Source: Pseudomonas pudica
GTDB taxonomy: Bacteria > Pseudomonadota > Gammaproteobacteria > Pseudomonadales > Pseudomonadaceae
DNA: 64,000 bases
Assembly (NCBI RefSeq): GCF_015680405.1
Contig: NZ_JADLJS010000001.1
Coordinates: 248,001-312,000 of the forward strand
Direction: 5' to 3'
Shown: positions 44,960-55,140 of the stretch, one piece after another
Position numbering within the stretch: position 1 is the stretch's first letter
Layout: each line of letters opens with the position of its first letter
Notes under the pieces: model-generated
The model's database searches: none
What the model was told of the DNA's origin: nothing
Seen by the model: the letters and a program-made list of their open reading frames with translations, nothing else
Translations under genes and position numbers: made by a program

Positions 44960-46702
44960 ATGCACAGACATGGCGCACACCTGCTGGACGCCACGTCGGC
45001 GCGCTTCGCCCTCTGGGCGCCGGATGCGCGCAGCGTGAGCGTGGAACTGGAGCAGCAGCCGGCCATCGAGCTGTTGCCCGATGATGAGGGCTGGTACAGC
45101 GGCGTGGCCCCGTGCCAGGCCGGTGACCGTTACCACTACCGTATCGACGGTGAACTGCAGGTAGCCGACCCGGCCTCGCGCTACCAGCCCGACGGCGTAC
45201 AGGGGCCGAGCCAGGTCGTGGATGTGGTCGGCTATGCCTGGCAACACCCCTGGCAAGGCCGGCCCTGGCACGAGGCGGTCATCCAGGAGCTGCATGTCGG
45301 CCTGCTCGACGGCTACGCCGGGGTCGCCCGGCAACTGCCGCGCCTGGCCGAGCTGGGTATCAGCGCCATCGAGCTGATGCCGCTGGGGCAGTTCCCAGGC
45401 GAGCGCAACTGGGGTTACGACGGCGTGCTGCCCTATGCACCGCAAAACACCTACGGCAGCCCCGAGCAGTTGTGTGCGCTGGTCGACCAGGCCCATGGCA
45501 ATGGGCTGATGGTGCTGGTCGATGTGGTGTACAACCACTTCGGCCCCGACGGCAATTACCTGCACCAGTATGCCAGCCCGTTCTTCCGCGAAGACCGGCA
45601 GACCCCCTGGGGCGCAGCCATCGACTTTCGTCGCCCGCAGGTGCGCGAGTACTTCATCCAGAACGCCCTGATGTGGCTGTGCGACTACCGCTTCGATGGC
45701 CTGCGCCTTGACGCCGTGCACGCCATCGACCAGCCCGACTTCCTGGTCGAGCTGGCACAAAGGGTACGCGCTGCAGTGGAGCCGGGCCGCCAGGTGTGGC
45801 TGGTACTGGAGAACGAGCACAACCAGGCCTTCCTGCTGGAACAAGGCTTCGACGCGCAGTGGAACGACGACGGCCACAATGCCCTGCACGTGCTGTTGAC
45901 CGGCGAAACCGAAGGCTACTACGCCGACTACCAGCATCGCCCCATCGACCAGCTGGCCCGCTGCCTTGGCGAAGGCTTCGTGTTCCAGGGCCAGGCCAAC
46001 CGCCATGGCACGCCCCGCGGCGAGCCCAGCGGGCACCTGCCACCCAGCGCCTTCGTGCTGTTCCTGCAGAACCACGACCAGGTCGGCAACCGTGCCCTCG
46101 GCGAGCGCCTGACCCGCCTGTGCCCGCCGCCGGCGCTGCGGGCAGCCACCGCCCTGTTGCTGCTGGCGCCGATGATCCCGCTGCTGTTCATGGGCGACGA
46201 AGACGGCAGCTGCCGGCCGTTCCTGTTCTTTACCGACTTCCATGACCAACTGGCCGACGCCGTGCGCGAAGGCCGGCGCGGCGAGTTCGCCCATTTCGCC
46301 GCCTTCGCCGACCCCGAACAGCGCCAACGCATCCCCGACCCCAACGCCGAACAGACCTTCGAGGCGTCCCGCCCGCAGGCCCGGGAAGTCGTCGCCGGTT
46401 GGCACGGTCTGTACCAGCAGTTGCTTGACCTGCGTCGCCGCCATGTGATCCCGCGCCTGCCAGGCAGTCGCGCGCTGGGCGCCGAGGTGCTCGGCGACAA
46501 GGCACTGACCGCACGCTGGCGCCTGGGTGATGGCAGCACCTTGCGCATCGACCTGAACCTGGCCGCCACCCCGCAGCCCGCCGAGCTGCCCGCACCAGCA
46601 ACCCGATTGTTCGACAGCAGCGACACCCGTCACCCCGACACCCATCTGGCCGCGTACAGCTGCGTGGTCAGCCTGCTTCCCCCTGCCAAGGAGCGCCCAT
46701 GA
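44960..46702 (+). CDS. treZ: Malto-oligosyltrehalose trehalohydrolase TreZ
   Basis: 580-residue GH13 enzyme that cleaves the bond next to the terminal trehalosyl unit of maltooligosyltrehalose, freeing trehalose. An N-terminal E-set/CBM48-like domain (ARFALWAPDARSVSVELE) precedes the TIM barrel. Catalytic residues are Asp251 in FDGLRLDAVHAI, Glu284 in WLVLENEHN and Asp373 in FLQNHDQVGN. It begins 14 bp after glgA, and its end overlaps malQ by 4 bp (ATGA). Confidence 0.96.
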   Translation: MHRHGAHLLDATSARFALWAPDARSVSVELEQQPAIELLPDDEGWYSGVAPCQAGDRYHYRIDGELQVADPASRYQPDGVQGPSQVVDVVGYAWQHPWQGRPWHEAVIQELHVGLLDGYAGVARQLPRLAELGISAIELMPLGQFPGERNWGYDGVLPYAPQNTYGSPEQLCALVDQAHGNGLMVLVDVVYNHFGPDGNYLHQYASPFFREDRQTPWGAAIDFRRPQVREYFIQNALMWLCDYRFDGLRLDAVHAIDQPDFLVELAQRVRAAVEPGRQVWLVLENEHNQAFLLEQGFDAQWNDDGHNALHVLLTGETEGYYADYQHRPIDQLARCLGEGFVFQGQANRHGTPRGEPSGHLPPSAFVLFLQNHDQVGNRALGERLTRLCPPPALRAATALLLLAPMIPLLFMGDEDGSCRPFLFFTDFHDQLADAVREGRRGEFAHFAAFADPEQRQRIPDPNAEQTFEASRPQAREVVAGWHGLYQQLLDLRRRHVIPRLPGSRALGAEVLGDKALTARWRLGDGSTLRIDLNLAATPQPAELPAPATRLFDSSDTRHPDTHLAAYSCVVSLLPPAKERP

Positions 46703-48768
46703 GCGAAACCGCCCTGCACCGGCTGGCGACCCGCGTCGGGCTGAGCCGCGACTGGATCGACGCCAATGCCCGGCCCCAGCGTGTCAGCGACGAGGTACTG
46801 CGCAACATCCTTGAAGGCCTTGGTCACCCAGCCTCCGATGACGCCGCCATTGCCGCCAGCCTGCGCGCCGTGGACGCTGCCGAAGACAGTGAGCACCTGC
46901 CGCCACTGCTGACCGCCGACCTCGGCCAGCCGCTGCCACTGGCGCGCTATTTCAGCGCTGCCAGCGTCGCACACTGCACCCTGGAGGACCACAGCGCCCT
47001 CACCCTGAACCTCGACGACCAGGCCCGCCTGCCCGGTGCACTGCCCATCGGCTACCACCAAGTGGAAATCGACAGCCGCCGCTTCACCGTGGCCGTGGCC
47101 CCGCCACGCTGCTACAGCCTCGAAGACCGGGTGCAGCAGCCGCCCCCGCGCTGCTGGGGCCTGGCGGTGCAGCTGTACAGCCTGCGCCGCCCCGGCGATG
47201 GCGGCTATGGCGACTGCCTGGCCCTGGAACAACTGGCCCGCGCGGCCGCCGAGCGCGGTGCCGATGCCTTGGCCATCAGCCCGATCCACGCGCTGTCGGC
47301 CATCGACCAGACGCACTACAGCCCCTACTCGCCCTCCAGCCGCCTGCTGCTCAATACCCTGTACGCCAGCCCTGCCGCGCTGCTGGGCGAGCGGGAGGTG
47401 CGCGTGGCCATCGAAGCCTGCGGCCTGGAGCAACAACTGGAAGACCTGGAGCAAAGCCCGCTGGTTGACTGGCCGCGTGCCGCCAGCGCCCGCCAACGCC
47501 TGCTCGAAGCCCTGTACCAGGGTTTCAGCCAGGGCGACCACCCACTGCGCAAGGATTTCGACAGCTTCCGCGAAGCCGGTGGCCAGGCGCTGGAGCACCA
47601 TTGCCGCTTCGAGGTGCTGCAGGCCCAGGCCGTGGAGCATGGCCTGGGCGCCGACTGGCGCCATTGGCCCAAGGCCTGGCACGACCCATACCACCCGGAA
47701 GTGGAGGCCTTCGCCAACGCCTACCCGGCCAAGGTCGAGTTCCATGCTTTCTGCCAATGGCTGACCGAACGGGGCCTGCAACGCGCCCAGGAAGCGGCAC
47801 GCGGCAACGGCATGGCGGTCGGCCTGATCGCTGACCTGGCGGTGGGCGCCGATGGTGCCGGCAGCCAGGCCTGGAGCCGCCAGGACGAGCTGCTGGCAGG
47901 GCTGAATGTAGGCGCACCGCCCGACATCCTCAACCGTGCCGGCCAGGACTGGGGCATCTGCGCCTTCTCGCCCGAGGGCCTCAAGCGCAACGGCTACCGC
48001 GCCTTCATCGAAATGCTGCGGGCCAACCTCGCCCACGCCGGCGGCCTGCGCATCGACCATGTCATGGGCCTGCGCCGGCTGTGGCTGATCCCGCAAGGGG
48101 CCAAGCCCAGCGAAGGCGCCTACCTCAACTACCCGCTGGACGACCTGCTGCGCCTGCTGGCGCTGGAGTCGGTGCGCCACCAGGCAATCATCCTCGGCGA
48201 AGACCTGGGCACCGTGCCGGAAGGCCTGCGCGAGCAACTGGCGGCCAAGGCCGTGCTGGGCATGCGCGTGCTGCCCTTCGAGCAGACCCAGCCCGGCCAT
48301 TTCAAGCCGATTCTCGACTGGCCGGACAACGCCCTGGCCACCACCGGCACCCACGACCTGGCGCCGTTGGCCGGCTGGCTGGAAAACCGCGACATCGACT
48401 GGAGCCACCGCCTGCAACTGATCGATGCCGCCACCGAACTGCACTGGCGCCACGACCGGCAGAAGGAACACGATGGCCTGCGCCGTACCCTGGAAGCCAA
48501 CTACGGCACGCTGCCGGACAACGACGCGCTGATCGACGCAGCCATCCGCTACGTTGGCCACACCCGCGCACCGCTGGTACTGGTGCCGCTGGAAGACCTG
48601 CTGGGCTGCGACGAGCAACCCAACCTGCCCGGTACCACCGCCGGCCACCCCAACTGGCGCCGGCGCTTCGCCCGGCCGGTACGTGAACTGCTCGACGACG
48701 AAGACGCCGCGCGGCGCCTGGAGCTCCTGGCCCAGGCTCGCGAACAGGCCTGGGAGCGTGACCGATGA
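46699..48768 (+). CDS. malQ: 4-alpha-glucanotransferase MalQ
   Basis: 689-residue GH77 amylomaltase that disproportionates maltooligosaccharides, lengthening short chains for TreY. The N-terminal ~140 residues form the extra domain typical of proteobacterial MalQ. Catalytic residues are Asp453 in GGLRIDHVMGL, Glu501 in IILGEDLGTVP and Asp553 in TTGTHDLAPLAGW. It overlaps treZ and treY by 4 bp each, so the three proteins are likely made in step. Confidence 0.95.
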   Translation: MSETALHRLATRVGLSRDWIDANARPQRVSDEVLRNILEGLGHPASDDAAIAASLRAVDAAEDSEHLPPLLTADLGQPLPLARYFSAASVAHCTLEDHSALTLNLDDQARLPGALPIGYHQVEIDSRRFTVAVAPPRCYSLEDRVQQPPPRCWGLAVQLYSLRRPGDGGYGDCLALEQLARAAAERGADALAISPIHALSAIDQTHYSPYSPSSRLLLNTLYASPAALLGEREVRVAIEACGLEQQLEDLEQSPLVDWPRAASARQRLLEALYQGFSQGDHPLRKDFDSFREAGGQALEHHCRFEVLQAQAVEHGLGADWRHWPKAWHDPYHPEVEAFANAYPAKVEFHAFCQWLTERGLQRAQEAARGNGMAVGLIADLAVGADGAGSQAWSRQDELLAGLNVGAPPDILNRAGQDWGICAFSPEGLKRNGYRAFIEMLRANLAHAGGLRIDHVMGLRRLWLIPQGAKPSEGAYLNYPLDDLLRLLALESVRHQAIILGEDLGTVPEGLREQLAAKAVLGMRVLPFEQTQPGHFKPILDWPDNALATTGTHDLAPLAGWLENRDIDWSHRLQLIDAATELHWRHDRQKEHDGLRRTLEANYGTLPDNDALIDAAIRYVGHTRAPLVLVPLEDLLGCDEQPNLPGTTAGHPNWRRRFARPVRELLDDEDAARRLELLAQAREQAWERDR

Positions 48769-51539
48769 AAGCGCTGACCGCGACCGTGCGCCTGCAGTTT
48801 CACAGTGACTTCACCCTCGATCACGCTGTGCCGCTGGTGCCTTACTTCGCCCAGTTGGGCATCAGCCACCTGTATGCCTCGCCCATCCTCAAGGCCCGCG
48901 CCGGCTCGCGCCACGGCTACGACGTGGTCGACCCGACCTGCGTCAACCCCGAACTGGGCGGCGAAGCGGCGCTGCAACGGCTGGTCGCCGCCCTGCGTCA
49001 GCACGGCATGGGGCTGATCCTCGACACGGTGTCCAACCACATGGCCGTGGGCGGTGCCGACAACCCTTGGTGGCAGAGCCTGCTGGCCTGGGGCCGGCGC
49101 AGCCCGTATGCAGAATTCTTCGACATCCAGTGGCACTCCAGCGACCCGTTGCTGGCCGGCCAGCTGCTGCTGCCGTTCCTCGCCAGCGACTATGGCATGG
49201 CGCTGAAAAACGGCGAGATACCGCTCGAGTTCGACAAGCACCATGGGCTACTGCAGGTTGCCCACTACCAACACCGCTTCCCGATCTGCCCGGTCGACTA
49301 TGGCTGGATTCTCGCCCTCAGCCCGGAGCCGGCACTCAAGGCCCTGGCCGAACGCTTCACCGCGTTGAACGCATCGGCCACGCCGCTCGCCGACGCCCTG
49401 CCTCTGCAAGCCGAACTGGTGCGCCTGGCAGGCGAAGGCGCCGACCTCGAATCGGCCCTGATGGCGTTCGACAGCCGTAGCGAGAATGGCTTCAAGCGCC
49501 TGCACCTGCTGCTGGAGCGCCAGACCTACCGGCTGGCCAGCTGGCGCACCGCCGCCGACGACATCAACTGGCGCCGCTTCTTCGACATCAACGAGCTGGG
49601 CGGCCTGCGGGTGGAACGCGCGGCGGTGTTCGAGGCCACCCACGCCAAGCTGTTCGAGCTGATCGAGCGCGGCCTGGTGGACGGCTTGCGTATCGACCAT
49701 ATCGACGGCCTGGCCGACCCGCGCGGTTACTGTCGCAAGCTGCGCCGGCGGGTCGATGGCCTGCTGGCACGGCGGCCGTTGAACGCTGCCCTGGAGCACT
49801 TCCCGATCTACGTGGAGAAGATCCTCGGCGCCAACGAGCACCTGCACCGCGACTGGCTTACCGACGGCACTACCGGCTATGAATTCATGAACCAGGTCTC
49901 GCTGCTGCAGCACGACCCGGCGGGCGAAGCCGCGCTGACCGAGCTGTGGGCCAGTGTGAGCGAACGCCCCGACTTCCCCGAAGAAGTGCGTCAGGCCCGC
50001 CACCTGGTGCTCAATGCCAGCCTGGCCGGCGACTGCGAGTCGGTGGCCCAGGCGCTGTTGCAGGTGGCGCGCAACGACCTGATGACCCGCGACCTGACCC
50101 TGGGTGCGATCCGCCGCGCCTTGCAGGCACTGGTGGCGCATTACCCGGTGTACCGCACCTACTTCAATGCCTGCGGGCGCCCGGCAGAGGACGAAGGGTT
50201 TTTCCAGCAGGCCCTGGCCAATGCCCGGCAGGATCTGGGCGAAGCCGACTGGCCGCTGCTGGAGCACCTGCAACAATGGCTGGGCGGGCAAGCCTGGCGC
50301 AGCCTGCCAGCAGGCCGGGCGCGCAAGCAGCTGCGCCACGCCTGCGTGCGCTTCCAGCAACTGACCGCGCCCAGTGCCGCCAAGGCCGTGGAAGATACTG
50401 CGTTCTACCGCAGCGCGCGGCTGCTGTCGCGCAACGATGTGGGCTTCGACGCCGAGCGTTTCAGCGCCCCGCTCGAGCACTTCCACAACGAGGCCCAGCG
50501 GCGCCTGCGCGATTTCCCCGACAACCTGCTGGCCAGCGCCACCCATGACCACAAGCGCGGCGAAGACACCCGTGCACGCCTGGCCGTGCTCAGCGAGCGC
50601 GGCCCGTGGCTGGCCAGCCGCATTGAACACTGGCGCGAACTGGCCACCCCGTTGCGCACGCAACTGGATGACGGCCCGGCACCCAGCCCCGGCGACGAGC
50701 TGATGCTGTTGCAGACCTTGCTGGGCAGCTGGCCGCTGGACCTCGACCTGCACGATGACAACGCCCTTGGCCACTACGCCGAACGCATCCGCCAGTGGCA
50801 GCAGAAGGCCTTGCGCGAGGCCAAGTTGCGCAGCAGCTGGAGCGCGCCGAACGAAGCATACGAAAACGCCTGCGCCCGCTACATCGATGGGCTGTTGCTG
50901 GACGGCGAGAACCAGCAGCTGCGCAAGTCGCTGGCCGACGCCGCGCACCTGCTGGCCTGCCCCGGCGCCCTCAACGGCTTGGTCCAGGCCCTGCTGCGCA
51001 TGACCACGCCGGGCGTACCAGACCTGTACCAGGGCAACGAATACTGGGATTTCAGCCTGGTCGACCCGGATAACCGCCGCGCCGTGGACTACGCCTGCCG
51101 GCGTCGCACCCTGGACGATGCAACGCCGGTAGCCGAGCTGCTGGAACACTGGCGCGATGGCCGCCTCAAGCAGGCGCTGATCGCCCGGGTGCTGGACTGC
51201 CGCCAGGCCCATGCCGAGTTGTTCCGCCGTGGCGCCTACCTGCCACTGACCGTGCACGGCCGGCATGCCGACAAGGTGGTCGCGTTCGCTCGCCTTGGCG
51301 AAGGCGAACGGGCCGTCATCATCGCGCCACGCCTGGCCAGTACCCTGCTGGCAGGCGCACCGATACCCCTGATCCCGGCACAGAACTGGGACGATACCCG
51401 GGTGAGCCTGCCGTTTGCCTTGTCGCCTGCCAATTCGACGGGACTTTTCCCCGGTGCTGCGGTCAGCTCTTCCAGGGAGCTGATGTTGAGCGCCGTGCTG
51501 GCGGAGTTTCCGGTCAACCTGCTGATACAACAATCTTGA
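48765..51539 (+). CDS. treY: Malto-oligosyltrehalose synthase TreY
   Basis: 924-residue GH13 enzyme that turns the reducing-end alpha-1,4 bond of a maltooligosaccharide into the alpha,alpha-1,1 bond of trehalose. The start TATVRLQFHSDFTLDHAVPLVPYFAQLGISHLYASPIL is characteristic. Catalytic Asp311 lies in GLRIDHIDGLADP and Glu351 in YVEKILG. A long helical insert precedes the conserved ATHDHKRGEDTRAR. It is the last of the overlapping treZ-malQ-treY set. Confidence 0.96.
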   Translation: MKALTATVRLQFHSDFTLDHAVPLVPYFAQLGISHLYASPILKARAGSRHGYDVVDPTCVNPELGGEAALQRLVAALRQHGMGLILDTVSNHMAVGGADNPWWQSLLAWGRRSPYAEFFDIQWHSSDPLLAGQLLLPFLASDYGMALKNGEIPLEFDKHHGLLQVAHYQHRFPICPVDYGWILALSPEPALKALAERFTALNASATPLADALPLQAELVRLAGEGADLESALMAFDSRSENGFKRLHLLLERQTYRLASWRTAADDINWRRFFDINELGGLRVERAAVFEATHAKLFELIERGLVDGLRIDHIDGLADPRGYCRKLRRRVDGLLARRPLNAALEHFPIYVEKILGANEHLHRDWLTDGTTGYEFMNQVSLLQHDPAGEAALTELWASVSERPDFPEEVRQARHLVLNASLAGDCESVAQALLQVARNDLMTRDLTLGAIRRALQALVAHYPVYRTYFNACGRPAEDEGFFQQALANARQDLGEADWPLLEHLQQWLGGQAWRSLPAGRARKQLRHACVRFQQLTAPSAAKAVEDTAFYRSARLLSRNDVGFDAERFSAPLEHFHNEAQRRLRDFPDNLLASATHDHKRGEDTRARLAVLSERGPWLASRIEHWRELATPLRTQLDDGPAPSPGDELMLLQTLLGSWPLDLDLHDDNALGHYAERIRQWQQKALREAKLRSSWSAPNEAYENACARYIDGLLLDGENQQLRKSLADAAHLLACPGALNGLVQALLRMTTPGVPDLYQGNEYWDFSLVDPDNRRAVDYACRRRTLDDATPVAELLEHWRDGRLKQALIARVLDCRQAHAELFRRGAYLPLTVHGRHADKVVAFARLGEGERAVIIAPRLASTLLAGAPIPLIPAQNWDDTRVSLPFALSPANSTGLFPGAAVSSSRELMLSAVLAEFPVNLLIQQS

Positions 51540-51556
51540 GCATCAGGAGCGTCATG

Positions 51557-51838
51557 ATGAGTGTTGATGAAAAGCGTATCCGCGAATTTGCCTACCAGAT
51601 CTGGGAATCCGAGGGTAAGCCCGCCGGCCAGGAAGAACGTCATTGGGACATGGCGCGCAAGCTGGCCGAAGCCGAGGCGCTGGCACCCAAGGCGACGCCG
51701 CGCAAGCGGGCCCCGGCCAAGCCCAAGGCAGCCGCTGAGCCGAAGGCGCCTGCCGAGCCCAAAGTGGCTGCCCTGCCGGGGGTTAAACCGGCTGTGGCGA
51801 AAAAGACCCGGGCGGTGAAAAAGCCTTCTGCCGGTTAA
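51557..51838 (+). CDS. DUF2934 domain protein
   Basis: 93-residue protein with the short DUF2934 motif at its N-terminus (RIREFAYQIWESEGKPAGQEERHWDMA) and a low-complexity Lys/Ala/Pro-rich C-terminal half. AGGAG lies seven bases before this ATG; the ATG directly before it (51554) is also possible. It follows treY by 17 bp and may be cotranscribed. DUF2934 genes are often found beside glycogen/trehalose genes, but no function is known. Confidence 0.88.
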   Translation: MSVDEKRIREFAYQIWESEGKPAGQEERHWDMARKLAEAEALAPKATPRKRAPAKPKAAAEPKAPAEPKVAALPGVKPAVAKKTRAVKKPSAG

Positions 51839-51843
51839 GCCTG

Positions 51844-51949
51844 TCCTGGCCCTATCGCCGGCAAGCTCAGGTCCCCAAAGTACAGCGCCGGTTTTGAGAC
51901 CTGTGGAGACCTTGTGGGAGCTGGCTTCCCGGCGATAGGGCCAGGACAG
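51844..51949. repeat. Inverted REP pair, degenerate CTATCGCCGGCAAG variant
   Basis: Two inverted copies, the left one disrupted after GCCGGCAAG, separated by about 45 bases, between the DUF2934 gene and glgX. Confidence 0.85.
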
Positions 51950-51993
51950 GACTACACAACCCTCCCCTTCACCACGGCCACTAGAGGACCACC

Positions 51994-54147
51994 ATGAGCC
52001 CCCGCACCCCGAAGAAAACCCGCTCGGTCGCCCCGTCGCGTATCCGCGAAGGCCTGCCCTTCCCCCTCGGCGCCACATGGGATGGCCTTGGGGTCAACTT
52101 TGCCCTGTTCTCGGCCAACGCCACCAAGGTCGAGCTGTGCCTGTTCGACTCCACTGGCGAGCACGAGATCGAACGCATCGAGCTACCCGAATACACCGAC
52201 GAGATCTACCACGGCTACCTGCCCGACGCGCACCCAGGGCTGGTCTATGGCTACCGCGTGCACGGCCCGTACGAGCCGGAAAACGGCCACCGTTTCAACC
52301 CCAACAAACTGCTGATCGACCCCTATGCCAAGCAACTGGTCGGCAGCCTTCAATGGTCCGAAGCACTGTTCGGCTACACCATCGGCCACCCCGACGGCGA
52401 CCTGTCGTTCGACGAGCGCGACAGCGCGCCGTTCGTGCCCAAGTGCAAGGTGATCGACCCTGCCTTTACCTGGGGCCGCGACCAGCGCGTGCTGATCCCC
52501 TGGGAGCGCACGATCATCTACGAGGCCCACACCCGTGGCATCAGCATGCGCCACCCGGCGGTACCCGAAGAACTGCGCGGCACCTTCGCCGGCCTGGCCA
52601 ATGACGAGTTGCTCAAGCACATCAAGGAGCTGGGCGTTTCCAGCATCGAGCTGCTGCCGATTCACGCCTTCGTCAACGACCAGCACCTGCTGGACAAGGG
52701 CCTGAACAACTACTGGGGCTACAACAGCATCGCCTTCTTCGCCCCCCACCCGCGCTACCTGGCCAGCGGCAAGATCGCCGAATTCAAGGAAATGGTCGCG
52801 CACCTGCACGATGCCGGGCTGGAGGTGATCCTCGACGTGGTCTACAACCACACCGCCGAAGGCAACGAGCGCGGCCCCACGCTATCGATGCGCGGCATCG
52901 ACAACGCCTCCTACTACCGCCTGATGCCGGACGACAAGCGTTACTACATCAACGATTCCGGCACCGGCAACACCCTGGACCTGAGCCACCCCTGCGTGCT
53001 GCAGCTGGTCACCGACTCGCTGCGCTACTGGGCAGGCGAAATGCACGTGGACGGCTTCCGCTTCGACCTGGCGACCATCCTTGGCCGCTACCACGACGGC
53101 TACAGCGAACGCCACGGCTTCCTCGTCGCCTGCCGCCAGGACCCGATGCTGAGCCAGGTGAAGCTGATTGCCGAACCCTGGGACTGCGGCCCGGGCGGCT
53201 ACCAGGTGGGCAACTTCGCACCGGGCTGGGCAGAGTGGAACGACCGCTTCCGCGACACCGTGCGGGCCTTCTGGAAAGGCGACGAGGGTCAACTGGCCGA
53301 CTTTGCCTCGCGCATGACCGCGTCGGGGGACATGTTCAACAACCGTGGCCGGCGCCCCTATGCCTCGGTCAACTTCGTCACCGCCCACGACGGTTTCACC
53401 TTGCGCGACCTGGTGTCGTACAACCACAAGCACAACGAAGACAACGACGAAAACAACCAGGACGGCACCGATAACAACCTGTCGTGGAACTGCGGTGTCG
53501 AGGGGCCAACTGACGACCCGGCCGTGAATGCCCTGCGCATGCGTCAGATGCGCAACTATTTCGCTACCCTGCTGCTGGCCCAGGGCACGCCGATGATCGT
53601 CGCTGGTGACGAGTTCAGCCGCACCCAGCACGGCAACAACAATGCCTATTGCCAGGACAGCGAGATCGGCTGGGTGAACTGGGACCTGGACCAGGAGGGC
53701 GAAGAGCTGCTGGCCTTCGTCAAACGCCTGACCCGCCTGCGCCTGGCCTACCCGGTACTGCGCCGTTCGCGCTTCCTGGTGGGCGACTACAATGAGGCGA
53801 TCGGCGTCAAGGATGTGACCTGGCTGGCACCGGACGGCAACGAGATGAGCGTGGAGCAATGGGAAGACCCGCACGGGCGCTGCCTGGGCATGCTGATCGA
53901 TGGCCGCGCCCAGGTCAGCGGCATTGCCCGGCCAGGTGCCGAGGCCACCGTGTTGCTGATCGTCAACGCCCATCATGACACCGTGCCGTTCAAGTTGCCG
54001 ACCGTGCCCGAAGGGGATTACTGGAGCTGCCTGGTCGATACCGACCGGCCAGAGCTGCGCAAGGGGCAGCATCTGCAGTTCGACAGCACCTTCGAGGTGA
54101 AGGGGCGATCGTTGCTGCTGATGGTGTTGCAGCGTGATGAGGAGTGA
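51994..54147 (+). CDS. glgX: Glycogen debranching enzyme GlgX
   Basis: 717-residue GH13 isoamylase-type enzyme hydrolysing alpha-1,6 branches of glycogen, releasing linear maltooligosaccharides. A CBM48 domain (GVNFALFSANATKVELCLFD) precedes the barrel. Catalytic residues are Asp358 in GFRFDLATILGR, Glu394 in LIAEPWDCG and Asp466 in TAHDGFTLRD. AGAGGA precedes the ATG. Its products are the substrates of TreY and MalQ encoded just upstream. Confidence 0.96.
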   Translation: MSPRTPKKTRSVAPSRIREGLPFPLGATWDGLGVNFALFSANATKVELCLFDSTGEHEIERIELPEYTDEIYHGYLPDAHPGLVYGYRVHGPYEPENGHRFNPNKLLIDPYAKQLVGSLQWSEALFGYTIGHPDGDLSFDERDSAPFVPKCKVIDPAFTWGRDQRVLIPWERTIIYEAHTRGISMRHPAVPEELRGTFAGLANDELLKHIKELGVSSIELLPIHAFVNDQHLLDKGLNNYWGYNSIAFFAPHPRYLASGKIAEFKEMVAHLHDAGLEVILDVVYNHTAEGNERGPTLSMRGIDNASYYRLMPDDKRYYINDSGTGNTLDLSHPCVLQLVTDSLRYWAGEMHVDGFRFDLATILGRYHDGYSERHGFLVACRQDPMLSQVKLIAEPWDCGPGGYQVGNFAPGWAEWNDRFRDTVRAFWKGDEGQLADFASRMTASGDMFNNRGRRPYASVNFVTAHDGFTLRDLVSYNHKHNEDNDENNQDGTDNNLSWNCGVEGPTDDPAVNALRMRQMRNYFATLLLAQGTPMIVAGDEFSRTQHGNNNAYCQDSEIGWVNWDLDQEGEELLAFVKRLTRLRLAYPVLRRSRFLVGDYNEAIGVKDVTWLAPDGNEMSVEQWEDPHGRCLGMLIDGRAQVSGIARPGAEATVLLIVNAHHDTVPFKLPTVPEGDYWSCLVDTDRPELRKGQHLQFDSTFEVKGRSLLLMVLQRDEE

Positions 54148-54190
54148 ACCCCGGGGGACCCTCGTCGGTCCCATTGTGTATCGGTTGCCT

Positions 54191-54292
54191 GTACTGGCTT
54201 CATCGCCGGCAAGCCAGCCCCCACAGGTAATCCGCTGGCCGACGGGCCTGTGCGTTACCTGTGGGAGCCGGCTTGCCGGCGATAGGGCCGGG
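54191..54292. repeat. Inverted REP pair
   Basis: Two inverted copies of the ATCGCCGGCAAGCC...CCCACAGG variant between glgX and the EEP gene. Confidence 0.88.
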
Positions 54293-54330
54293 ACATACAA
54301 CACCCATGCACCCGCCATTGAGGAGTAACC

Positions 54331-55140
54331 GTGAACCCCGAAGCCGGCAGTAAAGGTTTCGCCAGTATCAACCAGGCCCCGGCCGTGAAGCGCCTGCAGG
54401 TGCTGACGGTGAATACCCACAAGGGCTTCACCGCCTTCAACCGGCGCTTCATCCTGCCAGAACTGCGCGAGGCGGTGCGCAGCACCCAGGCCGACATCGT
54501 CTTCCTCCAGGAAGTGCTCGGCAGCCACGACCGCCACGCCGCGCGCTACCCCGGCTGGCCGCAGACTTCACAGTACGAGTTCCTCGCCGACAGCATGTGG
54601 AGCGACTTCGCCTACGGCCGCAACGCGGTCTACCCCGACGGCCACCACGGCAACGCGCTGCTGTCCAAATACCCGATCATCGAACACCGCAACCTCGACG
54701 TGTCGATCACTGGCCCCGAACGACGTGGTCTGCTGCACTGCATTCTCGACGTGCCCGGCCAGCACCAGGTGCATGCCATCTGCGTGCACCTGTCGTTACT
54801 GGAAAGCCACCGCCAGAAGCAGCTGCAACTGCTGCGCAAGTTGCTCGAATCTCTGCCTGCCGACGCCCCGGTGATCATCGCCGGCGATTTCAACGACTGG
54901 AAAACCCACGGCAACCGTACCCTGCACCTGCAGCGCGACCTGCACGAGGCTTTCGAGCGCCACCACGGTCACCTGGCCCGCACCTATCCTGCGCGCCTGC
55001 CCCTGTTGCGTCTGGACCGCGTTTACCTGCGCAACGCCGAAAGCCATGGGCCGCGGATTCTGGGGCACAAACCTTGGTCGCACCTTTCGGACCACCTGCC
55101 GCTGTCCGTCGAAGTCAGGCTTAGCAATCATTCTTCATAG
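54331..55140 (+). CDS. Endonuclease/exonuclease/phosphatase family protein (YbhP-like)
   Basis: 269-residue EEP-fold metal-dependent phosphodiesterase or phosphatase. The family blocks are VLTVNTHKGF, DIVFLQEV, the catalytic HGNALLSKYPI, IIAGDFNDW and the terminal SDHLPLSVEV. The GTG start has GAGGAG six bases upstream. It resembles E. coli YbhP, encoded beside cardiolipin synthase B, and in P. aeruginosa a related gene lies in the glycogen/trehalose region with a phospholipase D-type gene; no such partner is visible here. The substrate is unknown. Confidence 0.88.
   Translation: MNPEAGSKGFASINQAPAVKRLQVLTVNTHKGFTAFNRRFILPELREAVRSTQADIVFLQEVLGSHDRHAARYPGWPQTSQYEFLADSMWSDFAYGRNAVYPDGHHGNALLSKYPIIEHRNLDVSITGPERRGLLHCILDVPGQHQVHAICVHLSLLESHRQKQLQLLRKLLESLPADAPVIIAGDFNDWKTHGNRTLHLQRDLHEAFERHHGHLARTYPARLPLLRLDRVYLRNAESHGPRILGHKPWSHLSDHLPLSVEVRLSNHSS

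Noticed and set aside
44939..51533. Long open frames antisense to treZ, malQ and treY (568-761 codons)
   Set aside because: Each mirrors a well-identified gene and has the Ala/Gln/Val/Gly-rich shadow composition; none has a plausible start site.
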